12,269 nt of DNA, taken from the NCBI GenBank assembly GCA_963787005.1, contig CAWBBX010000098.1, positions 1 through 12,269 on the forward strand, in the 5' to 3' direction. The translations under genes were made by a program, and so were the position numbers. The notes under the pieces are model-generated. The model did no database searches, had not been told where the DNA came from, and was given only the letters and a program-made list of their open reading frames with translations. Shown here piece by piece: positions 7,819 through 12,269 of the stretch; the stretch's first letter is position 1, and the number at the start of each line of letters is the position of its first letter. This stretch comes from FEN-1297 sp963787005. Lineage in GTDB: Bacteria > Bacteroidota > Ignavibacteria > Ignavibacteriales > Ignavibacteriaceae.

Positions 7819-8706
7819 TTAATTTTTTATCTCGATGCCCGCCGAAATCAATATTATTTTTAGATCGCTTTTATCCTTCTCGCTTAAGCTGCCGAGAGGG
7901 GAGCGGGGCTGACCGCCGTAGAAGCCGCATAGGTCTAATGCGGCTTTGAGTCCCGCCACGCCGTACTTTGCGGTTACCGCTTTATTCGGGGCGAGCATTT
8001 TTTTCTGAAGAGCCTCGGCTTCTTTATGTTTTCCTTCTTCATAATAGTTGAAGATCGAGCAGCATTGATCGGGGGCTATATTGGCCAGAGCAAGAATACC
8101 TCCCTTAGCTCCAATACTTAAACCGGGATAAAGTACCGAAGCCGTACCGACGATGTTTATAAATTCTTCCGGGGTATTATTAATTACTTCGGCGAGATGA
8201 GCGACATTTTCCGAGCTGTTTTTCATTCCTATTATGTTCGGATGTTCCGCGAGCTTCGCAACGGTATGAGCCTCTATATTTACGCCGGTGAATTTGGGCA
8301 CATTGTAGATGAGAAGCGGTATCTTAATTTTATCAGCAACTTCAGTGAAATACCTGATAAAAGCATCGTGATTCATTTGTCCCTTGTAAAAAGAGGGAGT
8401 GAGAATCAAAGCTGCGTCCGCCCCAATTTCCGCCGACGCGTTTGTCAGACTTACAGTGTCCTTTATAGAATCGGAACCGGTACCGGCAATTACATTTTTA
8501 TCAGATGCGGCGTACGTCTTTACTCCGTCAATTAAATTCAGCTTTTCTTCTTTGGTGAGAAAAGCGCTCTCTCCGTTTGAGCCCAGAACAACGTATCCGC
8601 TGATTCCGGATTCGTTCCATTTTGAAATATTATCGGAAAGTTTTGCTATTGAAATTTCACCGTTCTCAAAAGGAGTGGCGATCGGCGGCATGATGCCTTT
8701 AATCAT
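7819..8706 (-). CDS. DapA-superfamily aldolase, likely 4-hydroxy-2-oxoglutarate aldolase (HOGA1-like)
   Basis: Class I (Schiff-base) TIM-barrel aldolase. Schiff-base Lys162 lies in IIGMKNSS, catalytic Tyr134 in IYNVP, and Ser43-Asn44 in GSNGE replace the TT pair of dihydrodipicolinate synthase (DHDPS). The Arg that DHDPS uses to hold its substrate (Arg138 in E. coli, in NVPSRTG) is Phe139 here (NVPKFTG), arguing against lysine synthesis. Several stretches resemble human HOGA1: GSNGE followed by FLT, TPSFYKG, HPNIIGMK, PNKAVTAKYGVAGLK and GFYGG with RSPL. The predicted reaction is cleavage of 4-hydroxy-2-oxoglutarate to pyruvate and glyoxylate. Length 295 is full for the family. The ATG has only a weak ribosome site. 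It sits between the dehydrogenase (31 bp upstream) and the glyoxylate aminotransferase (25 bp downstream). Another keto-acid aldolase/dehydratase activity of this superfamily cannot be excluded. Confidence 0.85.
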   Translation of the reverse strand: MIKGIMPPIATPFENGEISIAKLSDNISKWNESGISGYVVLGSNGESAFLTKEEKLNLIDGVKTYAASDKNVIAGTGSDSIKDTVSLTNASAEIGADAALILTPSFYKGQMNHDAFIRYFTEVADKIKIPLLIYNVPKFTGVNIEAHTVAKLAEHPNIIGMKNSSENVAHLAEVINNTPEEFINIVGTASVLYPGLSIGAKGGILALANIAPDQCCSIFNYYEEGKHKEAEALQKKMLAPNKAVTAKYGVAGLKAALDLCGFYGGQPRSPLGSLSEKDKSDLKIILISAGIEIKN

Positions 8707-8737
8707 TTTAATTTTCGTCTAATTTTATAATGATGAA

Positions 8738-9667
8738 TTATTTTTGAAACATATTTTTTAGTACAAACGTAACGTTGGCAGGCCGTTCCGCCAAACGCCG
8801 CATATACCACGGGAACCACGCTTCGCCGTAGCTTATCAGTACTCTAACATGGCAGCCGGAGGCCGTAAGACGCTTCTGTGCAGACGGCTTTATCCCGTAA
8901 AGCATCTGGAACTCGAGTTTATCTTTAGCAATACCGATCGTCTCCGCGTTCTTAATAATCAAATTTATTATTTCTTCGTCGTGTGTGGCGAATGCGGCCC
9001 TGTTACCGGATGATTTAATTTCTTCCAGAAGCAGGGTCGAGAGTTTCATGTAATTTCTGTCGACGTCGGATTTTTTCTGGAACGCTACCGAGGGCGGCTC
9101 GTTGTATGCGCCTTTAACAAGTCTTACGGCGGGATCTATCTTTAAGAGATCATATATGTCTTTCTCGGTTCTCATGTAATAAGCCTGAAGGCAGAGGCCG
9201 ATATTCTGCAGTTCCGTCTTTGCGCGCTTATAAAAGTCAATAGTGATATCGGTGTACTTGCTTCCTTCCATGTCAATCCAGACAAAGTTACCGAGTTCCT
9301 TTGCTTTCACGGCTATGTTCTTGAAGTTTTCGTACGTCTGGTTAACCGATAAGTCGAATCCTATCTGTGTTAACTTTAGCGATACCTCCGTATCGTTTCC
9401 GGCGGCGGCAATCTCACCGAGCGCATTAATGTAGTGCTCAGCTACCAGTTTAGCCTCGGAAAGATCGACTATGTTCTCACCGAGATGGGTGAAAACGGTA
9501 GGTATTTTATCCTGCTTGAAATTTCCCGCTGCGGAGATCGCTTCCGAAAGAGTTTCTCCGGGCATAAATTTCTTAACTGCCTTTTGGGCGAATTGGTATT
9601 TCGGAAAACGTTCGCGGAGCCAGGTGTTCTCCGATCCCCACAGCAAAGTGTCCCTGAAAATTCCCAC
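8738..9667 (-). CDS. Proline dehydrogenase-family FAD enzyme, candidate hydroxyproline dehydrogenase
   Basis: Single-domain PRODH barrel of 309 residues, the size of the Thermus enzyme. It oxidises an imino acid and gives electrons to FAD and then quinone. Conserved residues: Lys98 (SLKLTQIG), Asp132 (WIDMEGS), the FAD-side motifs LVKGAY (183-188), ATHD (227-230) and FQMLYG (253-258), and the carboxylate-binding pair Arg290-Arg291 in MRRLAERP. Thirteen residues before Arg290, where Thermus/E. coli enzymes have the ring-contacting Tyr (Tyr275/Tyr540), this protein has Leu277 (RVLISYG). Human hydroxyproline dehydrogenase has Ser there, so a Leu could also make room for the 4-hydroxyl. The start is GTG with a strong AAGGAG (9682-9677) 9 nt upstream. 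First gene of the operon leading to the aldolase and aminotransferase. Plain proline as substrate remains possible. Confidence 0.9.
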   Translation of the reverse strand: MGIFRDTLLWGSENTWLRERFPKYQFAQKAVKKFMPGETLSEAISAAGNFKQDKIPTVFTHLGENIVDLSEAKLVAEHYINALGEIAAAGNDTEVSLKLTQIGFDLSVNQTYENFKNIAVKAKELGNFVWIDMEGSKYTDITIDFYKRAKTELQNIGLCLQAYYMRTEKDIYDLLKIDPAVRLVKGAYNEPPSVAFQKKSDVDRNYMKLSTLLLEEIKSSGNRAAFATHDEEIINLIIKNAETIGIAKDKLEFQMLYGIKPSAQKRLTASGCHVRVLISYGEAWFPWYMRRLAERPANVTFVLKNMFQK

Positions 9668-9844
9668 TTTAATGTTCTCCTTAAAATGATTCTATAAATT
9701 AACTTTTTTTCGACAAACATATAAACATAGATTGCAAAAGAATCGTTAGTTCCGGCTCCGGCAAAAATTCATATTGAAGGAGTATTTCATCGATTAATTA
9801 TTTATTTTCATCACTCCTCATTCCCCAATTATTAAGGTAAAAAG
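9668..9844. other. Divergent intergenic control region (operon / MFS gene)
   Basis: 177 bp between the divergent dehydrogenase operon and transporter gene. Besides the candidate minus-strand promoter it holds a short near-palindrome, CCGG-CT-CCGG (9752-9761), that could be an operator shared by both directions, and an AT-rich tract at 9793-9810 upstream of the transporter. No regulator gene is in the window. Confidence 0.4.
9689..9716 (-). promoter_or_regulatory. Possible promoter of the dehydrogenase-aldolase-aminotransferase operon
   Basis: On the minus strand TTGTCG (9716-9711) lies 16 bp from TAGAAT (9694-9689), one mismatch from TATAAT. Transcription would start close to the AAGGAG ribosome site, giving a very short leader. 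Match to -35 is only 4 of 6. Confidence 0.35.
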
Positions 9845-11047
9845 ATGAATCCCTGGAAAGGGCTTACGGATCTGCCGAAAAACGTATGGCTGATCGTGAC
9901 GGCCTCGCTTATAAACCGGGTGGGTACGATGGTGCTGCCTTTCCTGGCGCTGTACCTTACACAGAAGATGGGGGAGTCGGCGGCAAGTGCCGGGATGGTG
10001 ATTATGTTTTACGGCTTAGGCTCGTTCCTATCGGGACCGGTATCGGGAAAATTAAGCGACGTGATCGGGCAGCTTCGAGTAATTAAGATTTCGTTTTTTC
10101 TTTCCGGAGTTGTTCTGCTGGCGTATTCTTTTATTAGAGACTACCAGCTGCTCCTTCTTTTTACATTTGCCTGGGCATTCGTTAACGAAGGATTTCGTCC
10201 TGCCAACAGATCCCTTATCGCGGATATAGTAACTCCCGCGCAGAGGAGGCCGGCTTTCGCCCTGAACAGGCTTTCTGTAAACCTGGGAATGAGCATCGGT
10301 CCGGTTGTAGCCGGGTTCCTGGTGATGGTTGATTTTTCCATAATCTTTTACGTTGACGCGGCAACGTCGATACTCGCCGGAATATTCCTGATACTCGCTC
10401 CTTGGGATAAAATTGAAACTTCGCATAATTCGGATCACGGCAAGGCTGCGGAAATCGCGGCTAGAAAGAAATTCGGCGTGCTTAAGGATCGTCGATTCCT
10501 ATATTTTATGCTGGCGCTTTTGCCCGTGCCGATTGTATATCTTCAGCATCAATCAACGATGCCTCTGTTCTTAGTAAGGTATCTCGGTTTTGCCGAGTCG
10601 ACTTTCGGGTTATTATTTACGATCAATACGGTACTGATAATTTTGATAGAGGTGCCTCTTAACAACTCAATGAAAGCTTTTTCCGATAAAGCGCTTCTTG
10701 CCATCGGTGCGCTGCTCTGCGGAATCGGGTTCGGGGCTATGGCTTTTGTACACGATATCTACGGAGTTGCGATAACCATTGTTATATGGACTTTCGGTGA
10801 AATGATAATCTTTCCCGCAAGCGCGGCTTATATGGCGGAGCTTGCGCCGAAAGGGAAGAGCGGGCAGTATATGGGAGTATTTCAGATGGTTTTCAGTCTT
10901 GCTTTTACAATCGGGCCCTGGGCCGGAACATTGGTACTTCAGAATTACGGTCCCGCCGTACTCTGGAGCGGGACCTTTGTGTTCTGCGCGCTATCTGCTA
11001 TGATGATGCTTAGGCTCAAGACGAATGAAGGACCGGAACCGGCGTAA
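9845..11047 (+). CDS. Major facilitator superfamily transporter (DHA1-like, 12 TM)
   Basis: A 400-residue inner-membrane protein with about 12 hydrophobic segments arranged as two six-helix halves around a short basic cytoplasmic loop (about 190-215, HNSDHGKAAEIAARKK). The MFS motif A between helices 2 and 3 is GKLSDVIGQLR, and the helix-5 region has the antiporter-like NLGMSIGPVVAG (motif C-like GP..G). It resembles MdtH/YceL-type drug or metabolite efflux proteins rather than known proline symporters. Start ATG has AAGG 7 nt upstream. Divergent from the catabolic operon across 177 bp, so co-regulation is possible but substrate is unknown. A T-rich hairpin follows at 11079-11110. Confidence 0.9.
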   Translation: MNPWKGLTDLPKNVWLIVTASLINRVGTMVLPFLALYLTQKMGESAASAGMVIMFYGLGSFLSGPVSGKLSDVIGQLRVIKISFFLSGVVLLAYSFIRDYQLLLLFTFAWAFVNEGFRPANRSLIADIVTPAQRRPAFALNRLSVNLGMSIGPVVAGFLVMVDFSIIFYVDAATSILAGIFLILAPWDKIETSHNSDHGKAAEIAARKKFGVLKDRRFLYFMLALLPVPIVYLQHQSTMPLFLVRYLGFAESTFGLLFTINTVLIILIEVPLNNSMKAFSDKALLAIGALLCGIGFGAMAFVHDIYGVAITIVIWTFGEMIIFPASAAYMAELAPKGKSGQYMGVFQMVFSLAFTIGPWAGTLVLQNYGPAVLWSGTFVFCALSAMMMLRLKTNEGPEPA

Positions 11048-11277
11048 CACGGTTGGGAAAAAAGTTCATCTGTTTTAAGAAATTTATCTAGCAGATTATG
11101 AATTTTTTCTTTATTATCCAGTTAGTACTTCATAACTCAAATTCCACACATTCCGCGTTTATAGTCTGTTACTCTCTTCAAGACAAAATGAACAACATTA
11201 TCATCTAAGTTCTTCCGGTTTTTAACGGAGAAAATAATAGTAACGAAATGTTTAAAATAAGTTGAAAGGCGATGAAA
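11048..11277. other. Region between MFS gene and TnpA
   Basis: About 230 bp, AT-rich, with the weak terminator hairpin at 11079-11110 and a 4-bp hairpin (TCCG/CGGA, 11214-11229) upstream of tnpA that could be a left-end structure. No copy of the long-stem hairpins found downstream of tnpA is recognisable here. Confidence 0.35.
11079..11110 (+). terminator. Possible terminator of the MFS gene
   Basis: A small hairpin (ATCT, loop AGC, AGAT at 11086-11096) with partly pairing A-rich and T-rich flanks is followed by a run of six T. The stem is short and AT-rich, so this is weak. Confidence 0.35.
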
Positions 11278-11736
11278 ATGGCAAATACATTTACGCAGCT
11301 TTATGTTCATATTGTTATTGTTGTAAAAGGCAGACAGAGTCTAATTCCGGAATCGAAGAAAGAGATTTTGTATAAATATATGAGCGGTATCTTCAGAAAT
11401 AAAGGGCATAAGCTTATCGCTATAAACGGGATGCCGGATCATGTGCATATTTTGATCGGGCTGAATCCGGCCGGCGCTTTATCAGATCTTATAAAAGAAA
11501 TTAAAAGATGCTCGACAAATTTTATCAATGAGAAAAAATGGGTAAAAGGGAAGTTTGGGTGGCAGGAAGGGTACGGGGGATTTTCTTACTCGCGTTCTCA
11601 ACTGGATAAAGTGATAAAATATATAGAGAACCAGGAAATGCATCATAAAAGAAAAACATTTAGGGAGGAGTATCTGCGGATGCTGAAGGAGTTTGAAGTG
11701 CGGTATGATGAGAGATTTGTTTTTGAAGATGTTTAA
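11278..11736 (+). CDS. tnpA: IS200/REP-associated Y1 (HUH) transposase TnpA
   Basis: Small single-strand transposase of the HUH endonuclease class, which nicks and joins DNA at hairpins through a tyrosine. Numbering from an ATG at 11272: the HUH motif is His57-Val-His59 in MPDHVHILIG; the nucleophile is Tyr106 in FSYSRSQ, with Gln110 four residues on completing the metal site, as in IS608 TnpA. Length about 152 is complete, with a C-terminal FEVRYDERFVF tail typical of Bacteroidota relatives. The second ATG (11278, MANTFTQ) is preferred: AAAGG lies 8 nt before it but only 2 nt before the first ATG, and relatives start MANTYTQ. No tnpB partner is present. The hairpin array starts 18 nt after the stop, as in REP-associated (RAYT) loci. 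Apparently intact. Confidence 0.92.
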   Translation: MANTFTQLYVHIVIVVKGRQSLIPESKKEILYKYMSGIFRNKGHKLIAINGMPDHVHILIGLNPAGALSDLIKEIKRCSTNFINEKKWVKGKFGWQEGYGGFSYSRSQLDKVIKYIENQEMHHKRKTFREEYLRMLKEFEVRYDERFVFEDV

Positions 11737-11756
11737 TGAATTAATGTGTAAAGGTT

Positions 11757-11774
11757 CAACTCCTGACGGAGTTG
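11757..11774 (+). repeat. Hairpin 1
   Basis: Left arm CAACTCC, loop TGAC, right arm 11768-11774; a perfect 7-bp stem, extendable by one T-A pair. Same stem and loop as hairpin 6. Confidence 0.9.
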
Positions 11775-11806
11775 AGTATACAATTGTCTATGTCATGTTA
11801 CAAACA

Positions 11807-11828
11807 TTCAATCCCTAGCGGGATTGAA
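11807..11828 (+). repeat. Hairpin 2
   Basis: Left arm TTCAATCCC, loop TAGC, right arm 11820-11828; perfect 9-bp stem preceded by the TTACAAACA box. Confidence 0.92.
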
Positions 11829-11863
11829 AACGGCAAGTCTGATGTTATACTAAAAATTAATTT

Positions 11864-11879
11864 AATCTCTAGCAGGATT
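11864..11879 (+). repeat. Hairpin 3 (imperfect)
   Basis: Arms AATCTC and AGGATT around loop TAGC, with one G-T pair and one mismatch next to the loop. Counterpart of hairpin 9. Confidence 0.65.
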
Positions 11880-11915
11880 GAGAAGCTTTAATATGATAAA
11901 AATACCACAATTAAA

Positions 11916-11935
11916 TTATTCCCGTTAGGGAATAA
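11916..11935 (-). repeat. Hairpin 4 (inverted orientation)
   Basis: Perfect 8-bp stem TTATTCCC / GGGAATAA, loop GTTA (TAAC on the minus strand). On the minus strand it is preceded by TTACAAACAT, so it is an inverted unit. Confidence 0.9.
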
Positions 11936-11967
11936 ATGTTTGTAAAAACAATTCTAAAAGCTAATAC

Positions 11968-11986
11968 TCAATTCCGTAGGAATTGA
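11968..11986 (-). repeat. Hairpin 5
   Basis: Perfect 8-bp stem TCAATTCC / GGAATTGA with a 3-nt loop GTA (TAC on the minus strand, a shortened form of TAGC). Has no second copy in the window. Confidence 0.85.
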
Positions 11987-12027
11987 ACAGGTTGTTTTAT
12001 GTGTCCCTAGAATTTTTGTTTTTGGTT

Positions 12028-12045
12028 CAACTCCTGACGGAGTTG
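12028..12045 (+). repeat. Hairpin 6
   Basis: Left arm CAACTCC, loop TGAC, right arm 12039-12045, preceded by GGTT. Duplicate of hairpin 1, 271 bp away. Confidence 0.9.
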
Positions 12046-12079
12046 GGCTTGTGTTGGTTATGCATTAGTTACAAACATT

Positions 12080-12097
12080 CAACTCCTAGCGGAGTTG
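12080..12097 (+). repeat. Hairpin 7
   Basis: Left arm CAACTCC, loop TAGC, right arm 12091-12097, preceded by TTACAAACATT. It combines the stem of hairpin 6 with the loop and flank of hairpin 2. Confidence 0.9.
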
Positions 12098-12131
12098 GGT
12101 GTTTATATTGTGCTACTCTTGTTTACAGACA

Positions 12132-12153
12132 TTCAATCCCTAGCGGGATTGAA
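12132..12153 (+). repeat. Hairpin 8
   Basis: Left arm TTCAATCCC, loop TAGC, right arm 12145-12153; perfect 9-bp stem, identical to hairpin 2. Confidence 0.92.
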
Positions 12154-12189
12154 AACGGCAAATCAGATGTTATACTAAAAATTAAATTT

Positions 12190-12207
12190 AATCTCCTAGC
12201 AGGGATT
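12190..12207 (+). repeat. Hairpin 9 (imperfect)
   Basis: Arms AATCTCC and AGGGATT around loop TAGC, with one G-T pair and one C-A mismatch. It is one base pair longer than its counterpart, hairpin 3. Confidence 0.65.
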
Positions 12208-12243
12208 CAAATGTAAAATTATGATAAAAATACCACAGTTAAA

Positions 12244-12263
12244 TTATTCCCGTTAGGGAATAA
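12244..12263 (-). repeat. Hairpin 10 (inverted orientation)
   Basis: Perfect 8-bp stem TTATTCCC / GGGAATAA with loop GTTA, identical to hairpin 4. Confidence 0.9.
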
Positions 12264-12269
12264 ATGTTT

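Larger units (their letters stand above)
11798..11945. repeat. 148-bp composite unit with inverted ends, copy 1
   Basis: Begins with TTACAAACATT followed by hairpin 2 and ends with hairpin 4 followed by ATGTTTGTAA, the reverse complement of the opening box. The ends are therefore imperfect inverted repeats of about 30 bp, as in a MITE or BIME. Hairpin 3 lies in the middle. A second copy starts at 12123. Confidence 0.8.
11755..12269. repeat. REP/BIME-like array of ten hairpins, about 54-bp period
   Basis: Ten short inverted repeats with 3-4 nt loops occur at centres near 11765, 11817, 11871, 11925, 11977, 12036, 12088, 12142, 12198 and 12253, i.e. spaced 52-60 bp. Stems share the pattern TTCAAYYCC with its complement and loops TAGC, TGAC or, inverted, TAAC/TAC. 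Eight have perfect stems although their sequences differ (CAACTCC, CAATCCC, CAATTCC, TATTCCC types), so base changes are compensated. Spacers are AT-rich and non-coding. The array starts 18 nt after tnpA and runs to the window end. Confidence 0.93.
12123..12269. repeat. Composite unit copy 2 (runs off window)
   Basis: Diverged direct copy of 11798-11945. It opens with TTACAGACATT and carries hairpins 8, 9 and 10 with nearly the same spacers (for example GATGTTATACTAAAAATTAA and ATGATAAAAATACCACA). It is cut by the window end just before the closing inverted box. Confidence 0.88.

Noticed and set aside
9714..9721. Bacteroidetes-type -7 element (TATGTTTG on the minus strand)
   Set aside because: The upstream TTTG is only 13 bp away instead of about 19-21, and the Shine-Dalgarno usage here does not suggest a classical Bacteroidetes promoter.
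11755..11776. tRNA T-arm-like sequence (GGTTCAACTCC)
   Set aside because: Only a resemblance; there is no acceptor, D or anticodon arm, and the loop is 4 nt instead of 7.
11983..12216. 77-residue open frame inside the hairpin array
   Set aside because: It is translated repeat sequence with no ribosome site and no recognisable protein features.
11755..12269. CRISPR array
   Set aside because: The period and hairpins look CRISPR-like, but the repeats differ in sequence, two orientations occur, spacers are themselves duplicated and AT-rich, and no cas gene is present.

Overview
The window is a stretch of bacterial chromosome of moderate GC content carrying nine confident protein genes, followed by a dense array of hairpin repeats at the right edge. 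The protein families fit the Bacteroidota/Ignavibacteriota-Chlorobiota group: a secreted iduronate-type sulfatase, a serine beta-lactamase-like hydrolase with a C-terminal DUF3471-type domain, a Thermus-type single-domain proline dehydrogenase, and a Bacteroidota-style IS200 TnpA. Most genes have good Shine-Dalgarno sequences (AGGGAG, GGGAGG, AAGGAG), and two promoters of TTGACA / TATTTT form are visible. That favours an Ignavibacteria-like lineage over classical Bacteroidetes, which mostly lack Shine-Dalgarno sites. This placement is an inference from sequence style, not a database result.

Left part (1-5130), all on the plus strand: a secreted sulfatase (about 169-1773) ending in a strong hairpin; a one-domain cupin (2144-2446) behind its own promoter and a leader of about 190 nt; a secreted class C beta-lactamase/PBP4-type serine hydrolase (2743-4308); and a secreted protein of unknown function (4366-4929). 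The plus-strand genes meet the minus-strand block at a hexanucleotide repeat array (5032-5119).

Middle part (5130-9667), all on the minus strand: a type II NADH dehydrogenase with its own promoter, and upstream of it a tight three-gene operon. In transcription order the operon encodes a proline-dehydrogenase-family flavoenzyme, a DapA-superfamily aldolase that resembles mitochondrial 4-hydroxy-2-oxoglutarate aldolase, and a class V aminotransferase that closely resembles alanine-glyoxylate aminotransferase. It ends in a clean terminator at 6636-6662. Read together, these are three steps of the mitochondrial (animal-type) trans-4-hydroxyproline degradation route, in pathway order: oxidation of the imino acid, cleavage of 4-hydroxy-2-oxoglutarate to pyruvate and glyoxylate, and transamination of glyoxylate to glycine. 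The dehydrogenase has Leu277 where proline dehydrogenases have the substrate-contacting Tyr that human hydroxyproline dehydrogenase has also lost. The aldolase lacks the Arg typical of dihydrodipicolinate synthase. This differs from the well-known bacterial epimerase/deaminase route. The two intermediate steps (P5C-dehydrogenase and transamination of 4-hydroxyglutamate) are not encoded in the window. The neighbouring NDH-2 could recycle NADH and feed the same quinone pool as the dehydrogenase.

Right part (9845-12269): a divergently transcribed MFS transporter, then a single-domain HUH/Y1 transposase of the IS200/REP-associated type. Immediately after it comes an array of at least ten short hairpins spaced about 54 bp apart, running off the window. 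Stem sequences differ between hairpins but stay complementary, which indicates selection or templating for structure. The array also shows higher-order duplication and inverted units, as in REP/BIME-type arrays mobilised by such transposases.
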